Under the pieces are notes generated by a model. The model ran no database searches, was not told the origin of the DNA, and was given only the letters and a program-made list of their open reading frames with translations. This document shows positions 26,894-35,644 of a stretch of DNA of 64,000 bases, piece by piece; within the stretch, counting starts at the first letter, position 1; each line of letters begins with the position of its first letter. Location of the stretch: positions 62,001 to 126,000 of the forward strand of contig NZ_JACIEK010000001.1 in the NCBI RefSeq assembly GCF_014196835.1, read 5' to 3'. Source of the DNA: Aureimonas pseudogalii. GTDB lineage: Bacteria; Pseudomonadota; Alphaproteobacteria; Rhizobiales; Rhizobiaceae. The translations under genes and the position numbers were made by a program.

Positions 26894-27862
26894 TCATCGC
26901 TCCACCGGCGAAAGCATGTCGATCGCCGCGAGCTGTTTCGTCACGGTGATGCGCGAGGTCACGGCGGTGAGAATGCCGATCGCGACCACGAGAACCACCA
27001 CGCCGCCATAGCCGGTCCAGCCGATGGCGAAGGAGCCGAACAGCGCGTTGATCTGGTCGGCTTCCGGCGTCGCCTGGTTGGCGCGCGTCCAGTAGCCGAC
27101 GAGAAGGAAGACGAGAAGTGCGCAGGCCCCGCCCGCGACCGCGCCGACGAGGCCGAGCTTGAGGAAGTGGCGCTGGAACTCGGCGGCGATGAAGGAAGAC
27201 CGCGCCCCGACGAAATGCAGCACCTCGATGATGTGGCGGTTGCCCGTCATCGCGCCGCGCGTGGCGAAGACGACGGTCAGGACGGTGGCGATCATCACGA
27301 GGGAGAGGATGGCGATACCGATGAGCACGGTGGCGCGGGCCATGGAAACGAGGCGCGACACCCAGGCGCGGTGATCGTCGAGGCTCGCTTGCGGCACGGC
27401 GGCGCGCACGCTGTTGCCGAGCGTCGCGAAGTCCGGCGGCGCGTCCTCGTCGATCGCGATGATCACGAGGCGGGGCACCGGCAGCTCGTCGAGGTCGAGG
27501 CCCTCGCCGAGCCACGGCTCGAGAAGCCGGCCCGTCGCCGCGTCGTCCAGGATGTCGGCCGAAAGGACGCCGGGCGTCGCCAGCGCCAGCATCTGCACCG
27601 AGCGCAGCGCGCCGGCCATGTCGAGCCCGTCGTCGGGCCGCACCTGCACGGTGATCTCGCGCGAGATCTGCGACTGCCACGTGGCGGCGGTGTCCGACAC
27701 CAGCGTCACCGCGCCCACCGTCAGGCTGGCGAGGAAGGTCATGATGGCGATCACCGTCAGCAGCGCGCGGCCCGCGACGTTGCCGGGCGGCACGATCGAG
27801 GTCGGGCGCACGCGCCGCTTGCGTGTCATGAGCGAGGGAAGGGTGAGGCCGCGGTCAGTCAT
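26894..27862 (-). CDS. ftsX: Cell division ABC transporter permease FtsX
   Basis: Integral membrane partner of FtsE (322 aa). In characterised bacteria FtsEX couples ATP hydrolysis at the divisome to activation of peptidoglycan hydrolases rather than to transport. Four hydrophobic segments are visible (about residues 33-57, 175-200, 222-245 and 282-305), with a periplasmic domain after the first that contains the VPRLVIIAIDEDAPPDF stretch. A basic cytoplasmic N-terminus precedes helix one. Its start overlaps the ftsE stop by eight bases, so the pair is translationally coupled. Confidence 0.92.
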   Translation of the reverse strand: MTDRGLTLPSLMTRKRRVRPTSIVPPGNVAGRALLTVIAIMTFLASLTVGAVTLVSDTAATWQSQISREITVQVRPDDGLDMAGALRSVQMLALATPGVLSADILDDAATGRLLEPWLGEGLDLDELPVPRLVIIAIDEDAPPDFATLGNSVRAAVPQASLDDHRAWVSRLVSMARATVLIGIAILSLVMIATVLTVVFATRGAMTGNRHIIEVLHFVGARSSFIAAEFQRHFLKLGLVGAVAGGACALLVFLLVGYWTRANQATPEADQINALFGSFAIGWTGYGGVVVLVVAIGILTAVTSRITVTKQLAAIDMLSPVER

Positions 27863-28514
27863 AGATTTCCAGCCGCCCCTCCGCGAGGATGAGGCGGCGG
27901 GCCTCGACCTGATCCATCAGCGAGAGATCGTGCGTGGCGATCACCACCGCCGTGCCGGTGCGGTTGAGCTCCATGAACAGGCGCAGCAGGCGACGCGCCA
28001 AGGGCGGATCGACGTTGCCGGTCGGCTCGTCGGCGAGGAGGATGTCGGGCTGGTCGATCAGCGCGCGGGCGATCGCGGCGCGCTGCTTCTCGCCGCCCGA
28101 GAGCACCACGGGCGAGGCGTCCATGCGCTCGCCGAGGCCCACCCACTTGATGAGATCGACCACGTCCTGGCGGTAGCTCGCCTCCTCCTTGCCGCGCACG
28201 CGCAGCGGCAGCGCGACGTTCTCGTAGGTCGTGAGATGGTCGAGCAGCCGGAAATCCTGGAACACGACGCCGATGCGCCGCCGGATCGCCGGCAGGTCGG
28301 TTCGCTTCAGCGTCGCGGCGTCCTGGCCGAGCACGGTGATGACGCCGCGCGTCGGGCGCAGCGCGAGAAAGAGCATGCGCAGCAGGCTGGTCTTGCCGGC
28401 GCCCGAGGGGCCGGTGAGAAACTGGAACGAGCGCGAGCGGATCTCGAACGTGAGATCGCGCAGGACCTCCGGTCCCATGTCGTAGCGAAGACCCACATTC
28501 TCGAACCGGATCAA
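27855..28514 (-). CDS. ftsE: Cell division ATP-binding protein FtsE
   Basis: ABC ATPase of 219 aa that drives FtsX. Walker A GPSGAGKTS is at residues 35-43, the Q-loop is VVFQDFRLL, the signature is LSGGEKQRAAIARAL, Walker B is ILLADEPTGNVD and the H-loop is ATHDLSL. I set the start at a TTG codon: it gives the family N-terminus MIRFENVGLRYDMG and normal length, and GGAAGGGG stands eight bases upstream. An ATG 20 codons further upstream would add a Gly-rich leader with no family counterpart. It is divergent from the small membrane protein gene upstream of hpt. Confidence 0.93.
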   Translation of the reverse strand: MIRFENVGLRYDMGPEVLRDLTFEIRSRSFQFLTGPSGAGKTSLLRMLFLALRPTRGVITVLGQDAATLKRTDLPAIRRRIGVVFQDFRLLDHLTTYENVALPLRVRGKEEASYRQDVVDLIKWVGLGERMDASPVVLSGGEKQRAAIARALIDQPDILLADEPTGNVDPPLARRLLRLFMELNRTGTAVVIATHDLSLMDQVEARRLILAEGRLEIYD

Positions 28515-28697
28515 TCCGCCGTCCCCTTCCCCGGCACGAGGCCGAACGCTCCCGGCGCCATGCGCCCCATGCAAAGCCGGCCGCGAGCGGCAAGCCGGCG
28601 CTCCGTCTTCCGACCCGTTCCAAGGTCAGCTTTGGTTAACCATGCGACCTTAACCCTTCCTGACTTCGGACCCCAACAGCAGCCCGGAGGCGGATGC

Positions 28698-29078
28698 ATG
28701 TCCAACCCCAATTTTTCGCCCGCAGCGCGCCGCCGCCGCGACGATTGGCGCGCCGACCTTGCGCCGATCATCGAGGGCCACGCGACACTCATTTCGCGCC
28801 GGCCGGGCGCCGCATCGAGCCGTGCACCCTTCGCCGATCCGGCGCCGGCCACCGAGCCGCGCTGGGCGGCACGGCTGGAAGCCGCCAACTCCAACCGCCG
28901 CCCGCCGCCGCGTCCGCGCACGCCGCGCCATCCGTGGCTGTGGACGGCGCTGTCGCTGCAGACGGGGGCCGCGCTCGCTGGCCTTGCGGTTCTCGCGCTC
29001 GTGGTGTTTCCCTCGGGCATGACCGACACCTTGCCTGCCACCGCCCCGCCTGCATCCACGATCGGCTCCGCGCGATGA
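28698..29078 (+). CDS. Small single-span membrane protein, unknown function
   Basis: A 126-aa protein I cannot assign to a named family. The first 85 residues are hydrophilic and rich in Arg, Pro and Ala (RRRRDDWRADLAPIIEGHATL, then RPPPRPRTPRHPW), followed by one transmembrane helix (about residues 88-111) and a short tail. This suggests a cytoplasmic domain anchored by a C-terminal helix. GGAGG lies seven bases before the ATG. It overlaps hpt by ATGA and is divergent from ftsE. Homologous position in relatives is often held by an MJ0042-type zinc-finger protein, but no zinc-finger cysteines are present here. Confidence 0.72.
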   Translation: MSNPNFSPAARRRRDDWRADLAPIIEGHATLISRRPGAASSRAPFADPAPATEPRWAARLEAANSNRRPPPRPRTPRHPWLWTALSLQTGAALAGLAVLALVVFPSGMTDTLPATAPPASTIGSAR

Positions 29079-29608
29079 TTCGCGTGCGCGGCAAGACCAT
29101 CGAGCCCCTGTTCACCGAGGCCGACATCGCCCGCGAGATCGAGCGGCTCGCCGGCGAGATCGCCGCGCGCAAGCCCGAGAACATTCTCGTGGTCGGCGTC
29201 CTCAAGGGCTCCTTCGTCTTCACCGCCGACCTCATCCGCGCGATGCACCGGGTGGGCCTCGCGCCGGAGGTCGAGTTCATCTCGCTCTCCTCCTACGGCT
29301 CGGGCACGGTGGGCGGCGACGTGCGCATCGTGCGCGACGTCGAGGGCGAGATCGCCGGACGCAAGGTGCTGATCGTCGACGATATATTGGAATCGGGCCG
29401 CACGCTGCGCTTCGCGCGCGATCTCATGCTCTCGCGGGGCGCCACCGGAGCGGAGATCGCGGTCCTCCTCGACAAGCGCATGCGCCGCGTCGCCGAGATC
29501 GAGGCGGACTATGTCGGCTTCGATTGCCCCGACCATTTCGTGGTCGGCTACGGCATGGACGTCGCCCACGCCTTCCGCGAACTGCCCTTCGTCGGGCGGG
29601 TCGTCTGA
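29075..29608 (+). CDS. hpt: Hypoxanthine phosphoribosyltransferase
   Basis: Purine-salvage enzyme of 177 aa that joins hypoxanthine or guanine with PRPP to give IMP or GMP. The PRPP-binding motif VLIVDDILESGRT is at residues 98-110, GVLKGSFVFTADLIRA forms the first active-site loop, and PDHFVVGYGMD near the C-terminus is the purine-contact region. Length is typical. It is coupled to the preceding small membrane protein gene, and a REP-like palindrome follows its stop codon. Confidence 0.94.
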   Translation: MIRVRGKTIEPLFTEADIAREIERLAGEIAARKPENILVVGVLKGSFVFTADLIRAMHRVGLAPEVEFISLSSYGSGTVGGDVRIVRDVEGEIAGRKVLIVDDILESGRTLRFARDLMLSRGATGAEIAVLLDKRMRRVAEIEADYVGFDCPDHFVVGYGMDVAHAFRELPFVGRVV

Positions 29609-29613
29609 GGCCG

Positions 29614-29656
29614 CTGGAGCATTTCCCGTGAAAGCCGGGTCGGCTTTCACGTCCGG
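29614..29656. repeat. REP-like dispersed palindrome, copy 2
   Basis: GTGAAAGCCG-GGT-CGGCTTTCAC (29628-29650) with flanks CTGGAGCAT-TTCCC on one side and GTCCGG on the other. Read on the minus strand it matches copy 1 at 25191-25233 over about 40 bases with few changes, including outside the stem. It lies six bases past the hpt stop. Confidence 0.7.
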
Positions 29657-29824
29657 GCGATGGGGCTCCAGATCAGCTTCGCGCAAGCGAGAAGCGTTTA
29701 CCTCAAATTATCCGCGTTTCGTAAGGGTTCGCACAAGGATGGGCCCCCATAATCCGTGCCGACGGACCGGCTGTTGCGCGGGTCCAGGCCGGCCTTTGCC
29801 GGCATGTGCCGGGAGTCAGCCATC

Positions 29825-30232
29825 ATGGCCCGAATTTTGATCGCGGAAGACGATGCCGGCATTCGCCTTCTCGTGACCCGCGCCCTGCGCCTCGAAGGCC
29901 ACGAGGTGACCATGGCAGACGACGGCGAGATGGCGCTCGACATCCTCGCCGAGCGCAATGGCGCGTTCGACCTTCTTCTCTCGGACATCCGCATGCCCGC
30001 CTTCACCGGCATCGAACTGGCGCACGCCACGAGCCGCGCCTTTCCCGACCTGCCGATCCTCCTGATGACCGGCTATGCCGAGCAGCGCGAGGCGGCCGAC
30101 GATCTCTCCGCCATCATCATCGGCGTGGTCGACAAGCCCTTCACGGTCGCCGAGATCCGCTCGCGTGTCGCCGAGGCGCTGCGCGCACCGCAATGCGACG
30201 ACGACGTGCTCCTCATGCGACGCTACGCCTGA
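29825..30232 (+). CDS. Single-domain response regulator (CpdR-like)
   Basis: Stand-alone receiver domain of 135 aa with no output domain. Asp54 in LLLSDIRMP is the probable phosphorylation site; acidic residues Asp9-Asp10 (IAEDDAG), Thr in LLMTGYAEQ and Lys in VVDKPFT complete the receiver set. Such proteins act by protein contact or phosphotransfer; CpdR of this order controls proteolysis in the cell cycle, and similarity in size and layout is why I name it, but the sequence is not a close CpdR. The 216 bases upstream contain CATAAT at about 29747 without a good -35. No histidine kinase is adjacent. Confidence 0.86.
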   Translation: MARILIAEDDAGIRLLVTRALRLEGHEVTMADDGEMALDILAERNGAFDLLLSDIRMPAFTGIELAHATSRAFPDLPILLMTGYAEQREAADDLSAIIIGVVDKPFTVAEIRSRVAEALRAPQCDDDVLLMRRYA

Positions 30233-30236
30233 TCCC

Positions 30237-31025
30237 TCACGCCTTGCGGGCCACGAGGAAGAGACGGGGGAACGGCAGAAGCCGCCGCCCGTCCGCGCGC
30301 TCGGGGTAGCGCCGGTCGATCTCCGCCGTGTAGCGATCGAGGAAGCGCGGCTTCAGCTCGGCCGGCAGCGGATCGACGAAGGGCTTCAGCCCGGTGGATG
30401 AGAACCATTGGGTGATCGCCGCGGCATCCGCCATCGGATGGTTGTAGACGGTGGTCCAGACATCGACCTCCACTGCCCCCGCCTTCACCAGCCAGTCGTA
30501 ATAGTCCTCGCGCGATCCGAGCGTCTCGCGGCGCTCGCCATCGGGGTGAGCATGGTCGCGAAACTCCGGCTCGGCCGCGATCTCGCGCATCGCGAGTTGC
30601 GCCTCCTCGGCCAGATTGTCGGGAACCTGCGCGGCGAAAAGCCCGCCCGGCGCGACGTGCCGCATCAGCGCAGGGATCAGCCGCTCGTGGCCGAGAACCC
30701 ATTGCAGCGAAGCGTTCGAATAGATGAGATCGAAGGGCCGATCCGGCTTGAAGGCGCCGATGTCGGCTGGGGCGAAGCGACATTGCGGCAGCCGCTCGCG
30801 CGCAGCCGCGAGCATAGCCTCCGACATGTCGAAGCCGGTGATGTCGGCACCTGGAAAGCGCTCGGCGAGAAGCTCCGTCGAGTTGCCGGGACCGCAGCCG
30901 AGATCGGCGATGCGCAGCGACGCCGGGTCGCGATCGGGAAAGGCGCAGCGCTCGGCGAGATCGCGCGCCGGGCGGGTGCGCTCCTCCTCGAAGCGCCGGT
31001 AGAGCGACGGATTCCAGTCTGCCAT
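30237..31025 (-). CDS. tam: Trans-aconitate 2-methyltransferase
   Basis: SAM-dependent methyltransferase of 262 aa predicted to methylate trans-aconitate, relieving its inhibition of aconitase. Motif I is IADLGCGPGNSTELL at residues 39-53, followed by ITGFDMSEAML, FDLIYSNASLQW and LLPFPRLFLVARK at the end. The N-terminal MADWNPSLYRRFEEERTRPA is a strong family marker (cf. the W-x-P-x-x-Y-x-x-F pattern). GGGAAGG precedes the ATG. It converges on the response regulator gene with four bases between stops. Confidence 0.91.
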   Translation of the reverse strand: MADWNPSLYRRFEEERTRPARDLAERCAFPDRDPASLRIADLGCGPGNSTELLAERFPGADITGFDMSEAMLAAARERLPQCRFAPADIGAFKPDRPFDLIYSNASLQWVLGHERLIPALMRHVAPGGLFAAQVPDNLAEEAQLAMREIAAEPEFRDHAHPDGERRETLGSREDYYDWLVKAGAVEVDVWTTVYNHPMADAAAITQWFSSTGLKPFVDPLPAELKPRFLDRYTAEIDRRYPERADGRRLLPFPRLFLVARKA

Positions 31026-31117
31026 GGAGAGCCTTCCCTGCGGGCGGGTGCGGCCTGCACCCGACCCGTTCGCTCTTAGGCGCGCCCGTCTCTCCTCGCA
31101 ACAGCCGGGGGCGGGCG

Positions 31118-33796
31118 TCAGGGCGTCCGCAGCAGACGCTCCAGATAGTCGCGCTCCTGCTGCGGCGAAAGCTGGTGACCCAGCCGGTCGCGGATCTGGT
31201 CGAGGATGCGCCGGGCGCGCTGGATGTCGATCTCGTCGGGCACGCCGACGTCCTGCCCGAAATCCGGCCCCTGCGTCTGGCGCTCGCGCCCGAGCGGATC
31301 GCGGCCCGAGCGCTGCTGCCCGGGGCCGTAGCCCTCGCCGAGCTGCCCCTGTCCGGGTTGCTGGCCGGGCTGCTGACCCTGGCCCTGCCCCGGTTGCTGG
31401 CCCTGCCCCTGCATCGCCTGCATCTGCTGCATGGCGTCGCGCGCGCCGCGCCGAAGCGCCTCCATCGCCTGGCCCTGCTCGCCCACGGCCCCTTCGCTCT
31501 GCCCCTGTCCCAAGGCACCCTCGGCCCGGCCCATGGACTGGCCGGCCTGCCCGAGATCCTCGCTCGGCTTCATGCCCTGCCCCTGCATCGCCTCCTGCAG
31601 TGCCTGCAGATCCTTCTGGAGCTGGCCCTGCTCGGCCTGCAGCCGCTCCTTCATCGCCTGCAGCTGCTCGGCCGTCATCGGCGCCTGCTGCCCCGGCTCG
31701 CCGTCCTGCCCCTGTTGACCCTGCTGCGGCTCGCCCTCCTGCCCGTCGGTGCCGTCCATGCCGCGCTCGGCCTCCATCTGCCGGCGCATCTCCTGGCGGC
31801 CCATCTCGAAGGTCTCGTCCATCAGCTTCTGCTGGCGCTGCAGCATCTCGCCGAGCTGGTTCATCTGCTGCTGCTGCGGGCTCTGCTGCCCCTGTCCCTG
31901 CTGCTGCTGGCCGGGACGCATCGCTTGCAGGCTCTCCATCATGTCGCGCAGCTCGGAGAGAAGCTGCTTGGCGGCGTCCTTGGAGCCGGACCGCGCGAGA
32001 TCCTCGATCTTGTCGAGCATGCGGTCGAGATCCTGCGGGCGGATCTCCTGCATTTCGCTCATCTGTGACTGCGACTGCGGCGGCATGTTGCGCATCGCCT
32101 CCGCCATGGCCTGCATGTATTCCTGCATGGCCGCGCGCAGTTCCTGCATCAGCTTGGCGATCTCCTCGTCGGTGGCGCCGTTCTCCAGCGCCTGCGAGAG
32201 GTTCTCCTGCGCGTCGCGAAGCCGCTTCTCCGACACCGACAGGTCGCCGTCCTCGATGCCGAGGGCGATCTGCCAGAGGAAATCCACGGCGCTGACGAGC
32301 GTCTCGTCGTCGCGAGCACCCGAGATGCGCTCGCGCGCGGCGCGCAGCGCCAGATAGTCCGACGGGTTGCGGATGAACTCGTCGCCGCGCAGCGTCACGG
32401 CGTCGAGCATGTCGACGACGCGGGGCGCGGCGTTGGCATCGAGCGCCAGGATGCGGCGCTGCTCCACCACCGCGCGGGCGAGCGGATCGACGAAGCGGCG
32501 CTCGGGCAGCGTCAGTTCCAGCGGCGGCGTCTCGGCCACCTGGCCCGCGTCGTCGCGCGCGCTCAGGCTTAGCGCGACCTTGGCGCCGGCATAGGGGCTC
32601 TCGGCGAGCGCGAGGCTCGTGCGCCCCTTCGCCTCGCCCTTCGTGCGGCGGGGCATCGACAGGTTGATTTCGGGCGGTGCCACCAGCGGGCGCGCACCCG
32701 GCGCCTGCGGCTCGCGGATCGCCAGCCGGCCCTCGCCGGCGGCCACGCCGTAGTCGTCGCTCACCCGGTAGGCGAGATCGAGCGCACCGTTGCGGCCCGG
32801 CGCCGGCGTGCCGTCGAAGGCGATCGTCGGCGCCTCGTCGGGGATCACCGCGAAGGTCCAGCCCTCGAGCGTGCGGAAGCGCGTGTCGACGGCGAGCGTC
32901 CCGCCGGCCGCGAGCTTCAATTCATAGGCGCCGGGTATGGGGCCCTCGGGTTCGACGGCGGCGGGATCGGCGGCGATCGGCGTCGTAGTCGCGGCATTGG
33001 CCGCGCCCGGATCGACCGGCGCGACCTCGGCGACGACGCCGCCCTCCGGCGTGAAGCGAACCGAGGCGCCGCGCCGGTCCGAGACGCGCAGCGAGAGCAC
33101 CGTGCCCTCCGGCACTTCGAGCCGCCCGCCCGGCACCGGGCCGCCGGCCGCGTCGGTGAGGAAGATCGGCGGGCGGCCGGTGTAGCCGGGCGGCGTCGCC
33201 CAGGCATCGACGCGCACGCCCACCGGCAGCGCGTCGGCGACCGGCGTCAGCGCATCCGCGACGCGTCCGCCGCCGGGGCCGAAGGAATAGGCGAAGGCGG
33301 TGACGAAGAGCATGGCGACGAGCGCGCGCAGGCCCCAAGGGTCGATCGCATAGGTGCGGGTGCGCGGCGCGCCGCCGGTGAGCCGGCCGAGCTGCCGGGC
33401 CATGCGCTGCTGGTGCTCGTGCCAGAGGGCGAGTGCGAAGGGGTCGGCGCCCGCGGCGCGGTCGTCCTGCGCGCGCAGCGGCTGGTGTTCGAGCTGGCTC
33501 GCGCGCTCGATGCGATCGACGATCTCGCCGGAGCGCGGCAGCCGGACGCCGCGGCCGAGCCAGAGCACCGCGAGCACGCCGACGACGAGCACGGCGAGCA
33601 ACACCAGACGGCCGATCGAAGGCAGCGCCGCGAAGACGCCGAACCAGGACAGCACGAAGAACAGCGCCGCGACGAGCGCGAGGCCGAGCATGGTCGGCCA
33701 GATCCGCTCCACCACGATCGCGCCGGCGGCGGCAAGGCGCACGCGGCGCGACCCGGCACGTCCGGCGGTCGGTGGGTTCGGGCGGTTGGGTGCCAT
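31118..33796 (-). CDS. TIGR02302/DUF4175 family membrane protein
   Basis: Large protein of 892 aa of the DUF4175 family, known almost only from alphaproteobacteria and of unknown function. Three hydrophobic spans lie in the first 175 residues (about 25-45, 55-78 and 153-172), then a long periplasmic part with beta-rich repeats (DAWATPPGYTGRPPIFL, SLRVSDRRGASVRF). The last third is helical and then Gln/Gly/Met-rich low complexity (GQQQQGQGQ, QGQQPGQGQGQQPG), ending QQERDYLERLLRTP. It is downstream of lysA on the same strand after 185 bases, completing the argH-lptM-lysA-DUF4175 order common in Hyphomicrobiales. Confidence 0.87.
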   Translation of the reverse strand: MAPNRPNPPTAGRAGSRRVRLAAAGAIVVERIWPTMLGLALVAALFFVLSWFGVFAALPSIGRLVLLAVLVVGVLAVLWLGRGVRLPRSGEIVDRIERASQLEHQPLRAQDDRAAGADPFALALWHEHQQRMARQLGRLTGGAPRTRTYAIDPWGLRALVAMLFVTAFAYSFGPGGGRVADALTPVADALPVGVRVDAWATPPGYTGRPPIFLTDAAGGPVPGGRLEVPEGTVLSLRVSDRRGASVRFTPEGGVVAEVAPVDPGAANAATTTPIAADPAAVEPEGPIPGAYELKLAAGGTLAVDTRFRTLEGWTFAVIPDEAPTIAFDGTPAPGRNGALDLAYRVSDDYGVAAGEGRLAIREPQAPGARPLVAPPEINLSMPRRTKGEAKGRTSLALAESPYAGAKVALSLSARDDAGQVAETPPLELTLPERRFVDPLARAVVEQRRILALDANAAPRVVDMLDAVTLRGDEFIRNPSDYLALRAARERISGARDDETLVSAVDFLWQIALGIEDGDLSVSEKRLRDAQENLSQALENGATDEEIAKLMQELRAAMQEYMQAMAEAMRNMPPQSQSQMSEMQEIRPQDLDRMLDKIEDLARSGSKDAAKQLLSELRDMMESLQAMRPGQQQQGQGQQSPQQQQMNQLGEMLQRQQKLMDETFEMGRQEMRRQMEAERGMDGTDGQEGEPQQGQQGQDGEPGQQAPMTAEQLQAMKERLQAEQGQLQKDLQALQEAMQGQGMKPSEDLGQAGQSMGRAEGALGQGQSEGAVGEQGQAMEALRRGARDAMQQMQAMQGQGQQPGQGQGQQPGQQPGQGQLGEGYGPGQQRSGRDPLGRERQTQGPDFGQDVGVPDEIDIQRARRILDQIRDRLGHQLSPQQERDYLERLLRTP

Positions 33797-33981
33797 TCTG
33801 CCGATATCCGTGCCGGCGCGGCCGCCGCCCTCGTGGAGCGGGCCGGGCGCGAGAGGGATAGGAGCGCTGGCTGCGGCCGCGGCGACGCGGCGCGAAGCCG
33901 CCCCTACCCTTGAAGCTTACCAGCTTTCATGGCGAAGGCGAGGCGTTGACGCAGGCGTGAAAGCCGCAGGGGCCTCGCCGC

Positions 33982-35250
33982 TCAGTCCAGCCAGGGCGGC
34001 AGGCGGTCGAGAGCGATGAGATCGGCCACCTCGACGCGCGGGCGCACCACCGCGAACCGATCGCCCTTCACCATCACCTCGGGCACGAGGGCCCGCGTGT
34101 TGTAGGTGCCGGCTTGCACCGCGCCGTAGGCTCCGGCCGAGGCGACGGCGAGGAGATCGCCCGCCGCGGCCGCCGGCATCGAGCGCTCCTTGGCGAGATA
34201 GTCGCCGCTCTCGCAGACCGGCCCCACCAGATCGGCAACGACGTAGTCGGCATGCGGATCGGGCTCCACCACCGGCCGGATCTCGTGCCAGGCCTCGTAG
34301 AGCGTCGGGCGGATGAGGTCGTTCATCGCGGCGTCGGCAATCACGAAGCGCCGGCCCGCCTCCTCCTTCACGTAGATCACCGAGGTCACGAGGACGCCGG
34401 CATTGGCCGCGATCAGCCGGCCGGGCTCGAAGATCACCTTGGCGCCGAGCGAGCGCACGTGACGCTTCACCGTCTCCGCATACGCGGGGGGACCGGGGGG
34501 CAGCTCGTTGGAGGCGCGATAGGGCACGCCGAGCCCGCCGCCGAGATCGATATGAGTGATCGCATGACCGCGGGCGCGCAGACGCTCCACCAGTTGGGCG
34601 AGCTTGGCGAAGGCGAGGTCGAAGGGTTCGAGCTCGGTGATCTGCGAGCCGATATGCATGTCGATGCCGGAGACCGCGATGCCCGGCAGAGTGGCCGCGA
34701 GATCGTAGATCGCCTCGGCCCGCTCGAAGGCGATGCCGAACTTATCGGACTTCTTGCCGGTGGAGATCTTGGCGTGAGTCTTGGCGTCGACGTCCGGATT
34801 GATGCGGAACGAGACATGCGCCGTCTTGCCCATCGCAGCCGCACGCGCCGAGACCAGATGCAGTTCGGGCTGAGATTCGACGTTAAAGCAGAAGATGCCG
34901 GCGGCGAGCCCGGCGTCGATCTCGGCGGCCGTCTTGCCGACGCCCGAGAACATGATCTTCTCGGGTGCGATGCCGGCGGCGAGCGCGCGCGCAAGCTCGC
35001 CGCCCGAAACGACGTCTGCCCCGGCGCCGAGCGCGGCGAGGGTCTTCAACACCGCTTGGTTGGAATTGGCCTTCATCGCATAGCAGACCACCGCGTCGAT
35101 GTCGGCGAAGGCCTCGGCGAACACCCGGTAGTGCCGCTCCAAGGTGGCCGTGGAATAGCAGTAGAAGGGCGTGCCGACGGCGGCGGCGATCTCGCGCAGG
35201 TCCACGCCCTCGGCGTGGAGAATGCCGTCATGATACTCGAAATGGTTCAT
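33982..35250 (-). CDS. lysA: Diaminopimelate decarboxylase
   Basis: PLP enzyme of 422 aa, last step of lysine synthesis, decarboxylating meso-diaminopimelate. Lys60 in VCYAMKANSNQ binds PLP; the fold-III landmarks HIGSQITELEPF, IDLGGGLGVPY and the active-site Cys in GPVCESGDYLAKER are present. Length is typical for the family. It lies 48 bases beyond the LptM-like gene and belongs to the argH-lptM-lysA run. The ribosome site is weak, which may mean coupling to the gene before. Confidence 0.95.
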   Translation of the reverse strand: MNHFEYHDGILHAEGVDLREIAAAVGTPFYCYSTATLERHYRVFAEAFADIDAVVCYAMKANSNQAVLKTLAALGAGADVVSGGELARALAAGIAPEKIMFSGVGKTAAEIDAGLAAGIFCFNVESQPELHLVSARAAAMGKTAHVSFRINPDVDAKTHAKISTGKKSDKFGIAFERAEAIYDLAATLPGIAVSGIDMHIGSQITELEPFDLAFAKLAQLVERLRARGHAITHIDLGGGLGVPYRASNELPPGPPAYAETVKRHVRSLGAKVIFEPGRLIAANAGVLVTSVIYVKEEAGRRFVIADAAMNDLIRPTLYEAWHEIRPVVEPDPHADYVVADLVGPVCESGDYLAKERSMPAAAAGDLLAVASAGAYGAVQAGTYNTRALVPEVMVKGDRFAVVRPRVEVADLIALDRLPPWLD

Positions 35251-35298
35251 GGGAGAGTGCTTCTTCGAAGAGCGGGAGAACTGGCCGCAGCCAGCAGG

Positions 35299-35556
35299 TC
35301 AGTTCAGGAGGCCGTCGAGGAAGAAGCGTTTCTTCGGCCCGTTCGGGTTGGCGGTGATTTCCGTCGGCGCCACCGAGAGGCTGGAGGCGAGCGGCGTCGC
35401 CTTCGGCAGCCGGGCGGTGCCGTTCGGCTCGGGCACCACGGCGGCGGGCGGCTGGCCCGCGGCGCGCGGATAGACGGGAACGGACTTGCGCCCGCAGCCG
35501 CTCGCCGCCAGAAGGCAGGCGAGGCCGAGCGCCAGGGTGAGTCCACGTCCGTTCAT
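35299..35556 (-). CDS. Small LptM-like lipoprotein
   Basis: Lipoprotein of 85 aa. The signal ends LLAASGC with Cys21 as the lipidated residue, followed by GRKSVPVYPRAAGQPPAAVVP. The GCGxKxPxYxP arrangement just after the lipobox resembles LptM (YifL) of enterobacteria, a small lipoprotein that helps mature the LPS transporter LptD and whose gene lies near diaminopimelate genes. The present gene sits directly before lysA, which strengthens the comparison. The mature tail is Pro/Ala-rich and ends KKRFFLDGLLN. GGACGGATGG precedes the ATG. The functional assignment is an inference. Confidence 0.75.
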   Translation of the reverse strand: MNGRGLTLALGLACLLAASGCGRKSVPVYPRAAGQPPAAVVPEPNGTARLPKATPLASSLSVAPTEITANPNGPKKRFFLDGLLN

Positions 35557-35644
35557 GCCATCCGTCCCGCACTCGCGAGGCCCACCACCTGCGCGGTGTC
35601 GCCTCGAATCCTTCGTCCCGTCATAGCGGCTTCCCGCAGCGAAA

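Noticed and set aside
31300-31930. Repetitive stretch that could be a CRISPR or tandem array
   Set aside because: The near-repeats are Gln/Gly codon runs inside the DUF4175 reading frame, with no fixed unit or spacers.
33940-33975. Third REP-like copy near GTGAAAGCCG
   Set aside because: Only one arm is present and the flanks do not match, so it is not a copy of the element.
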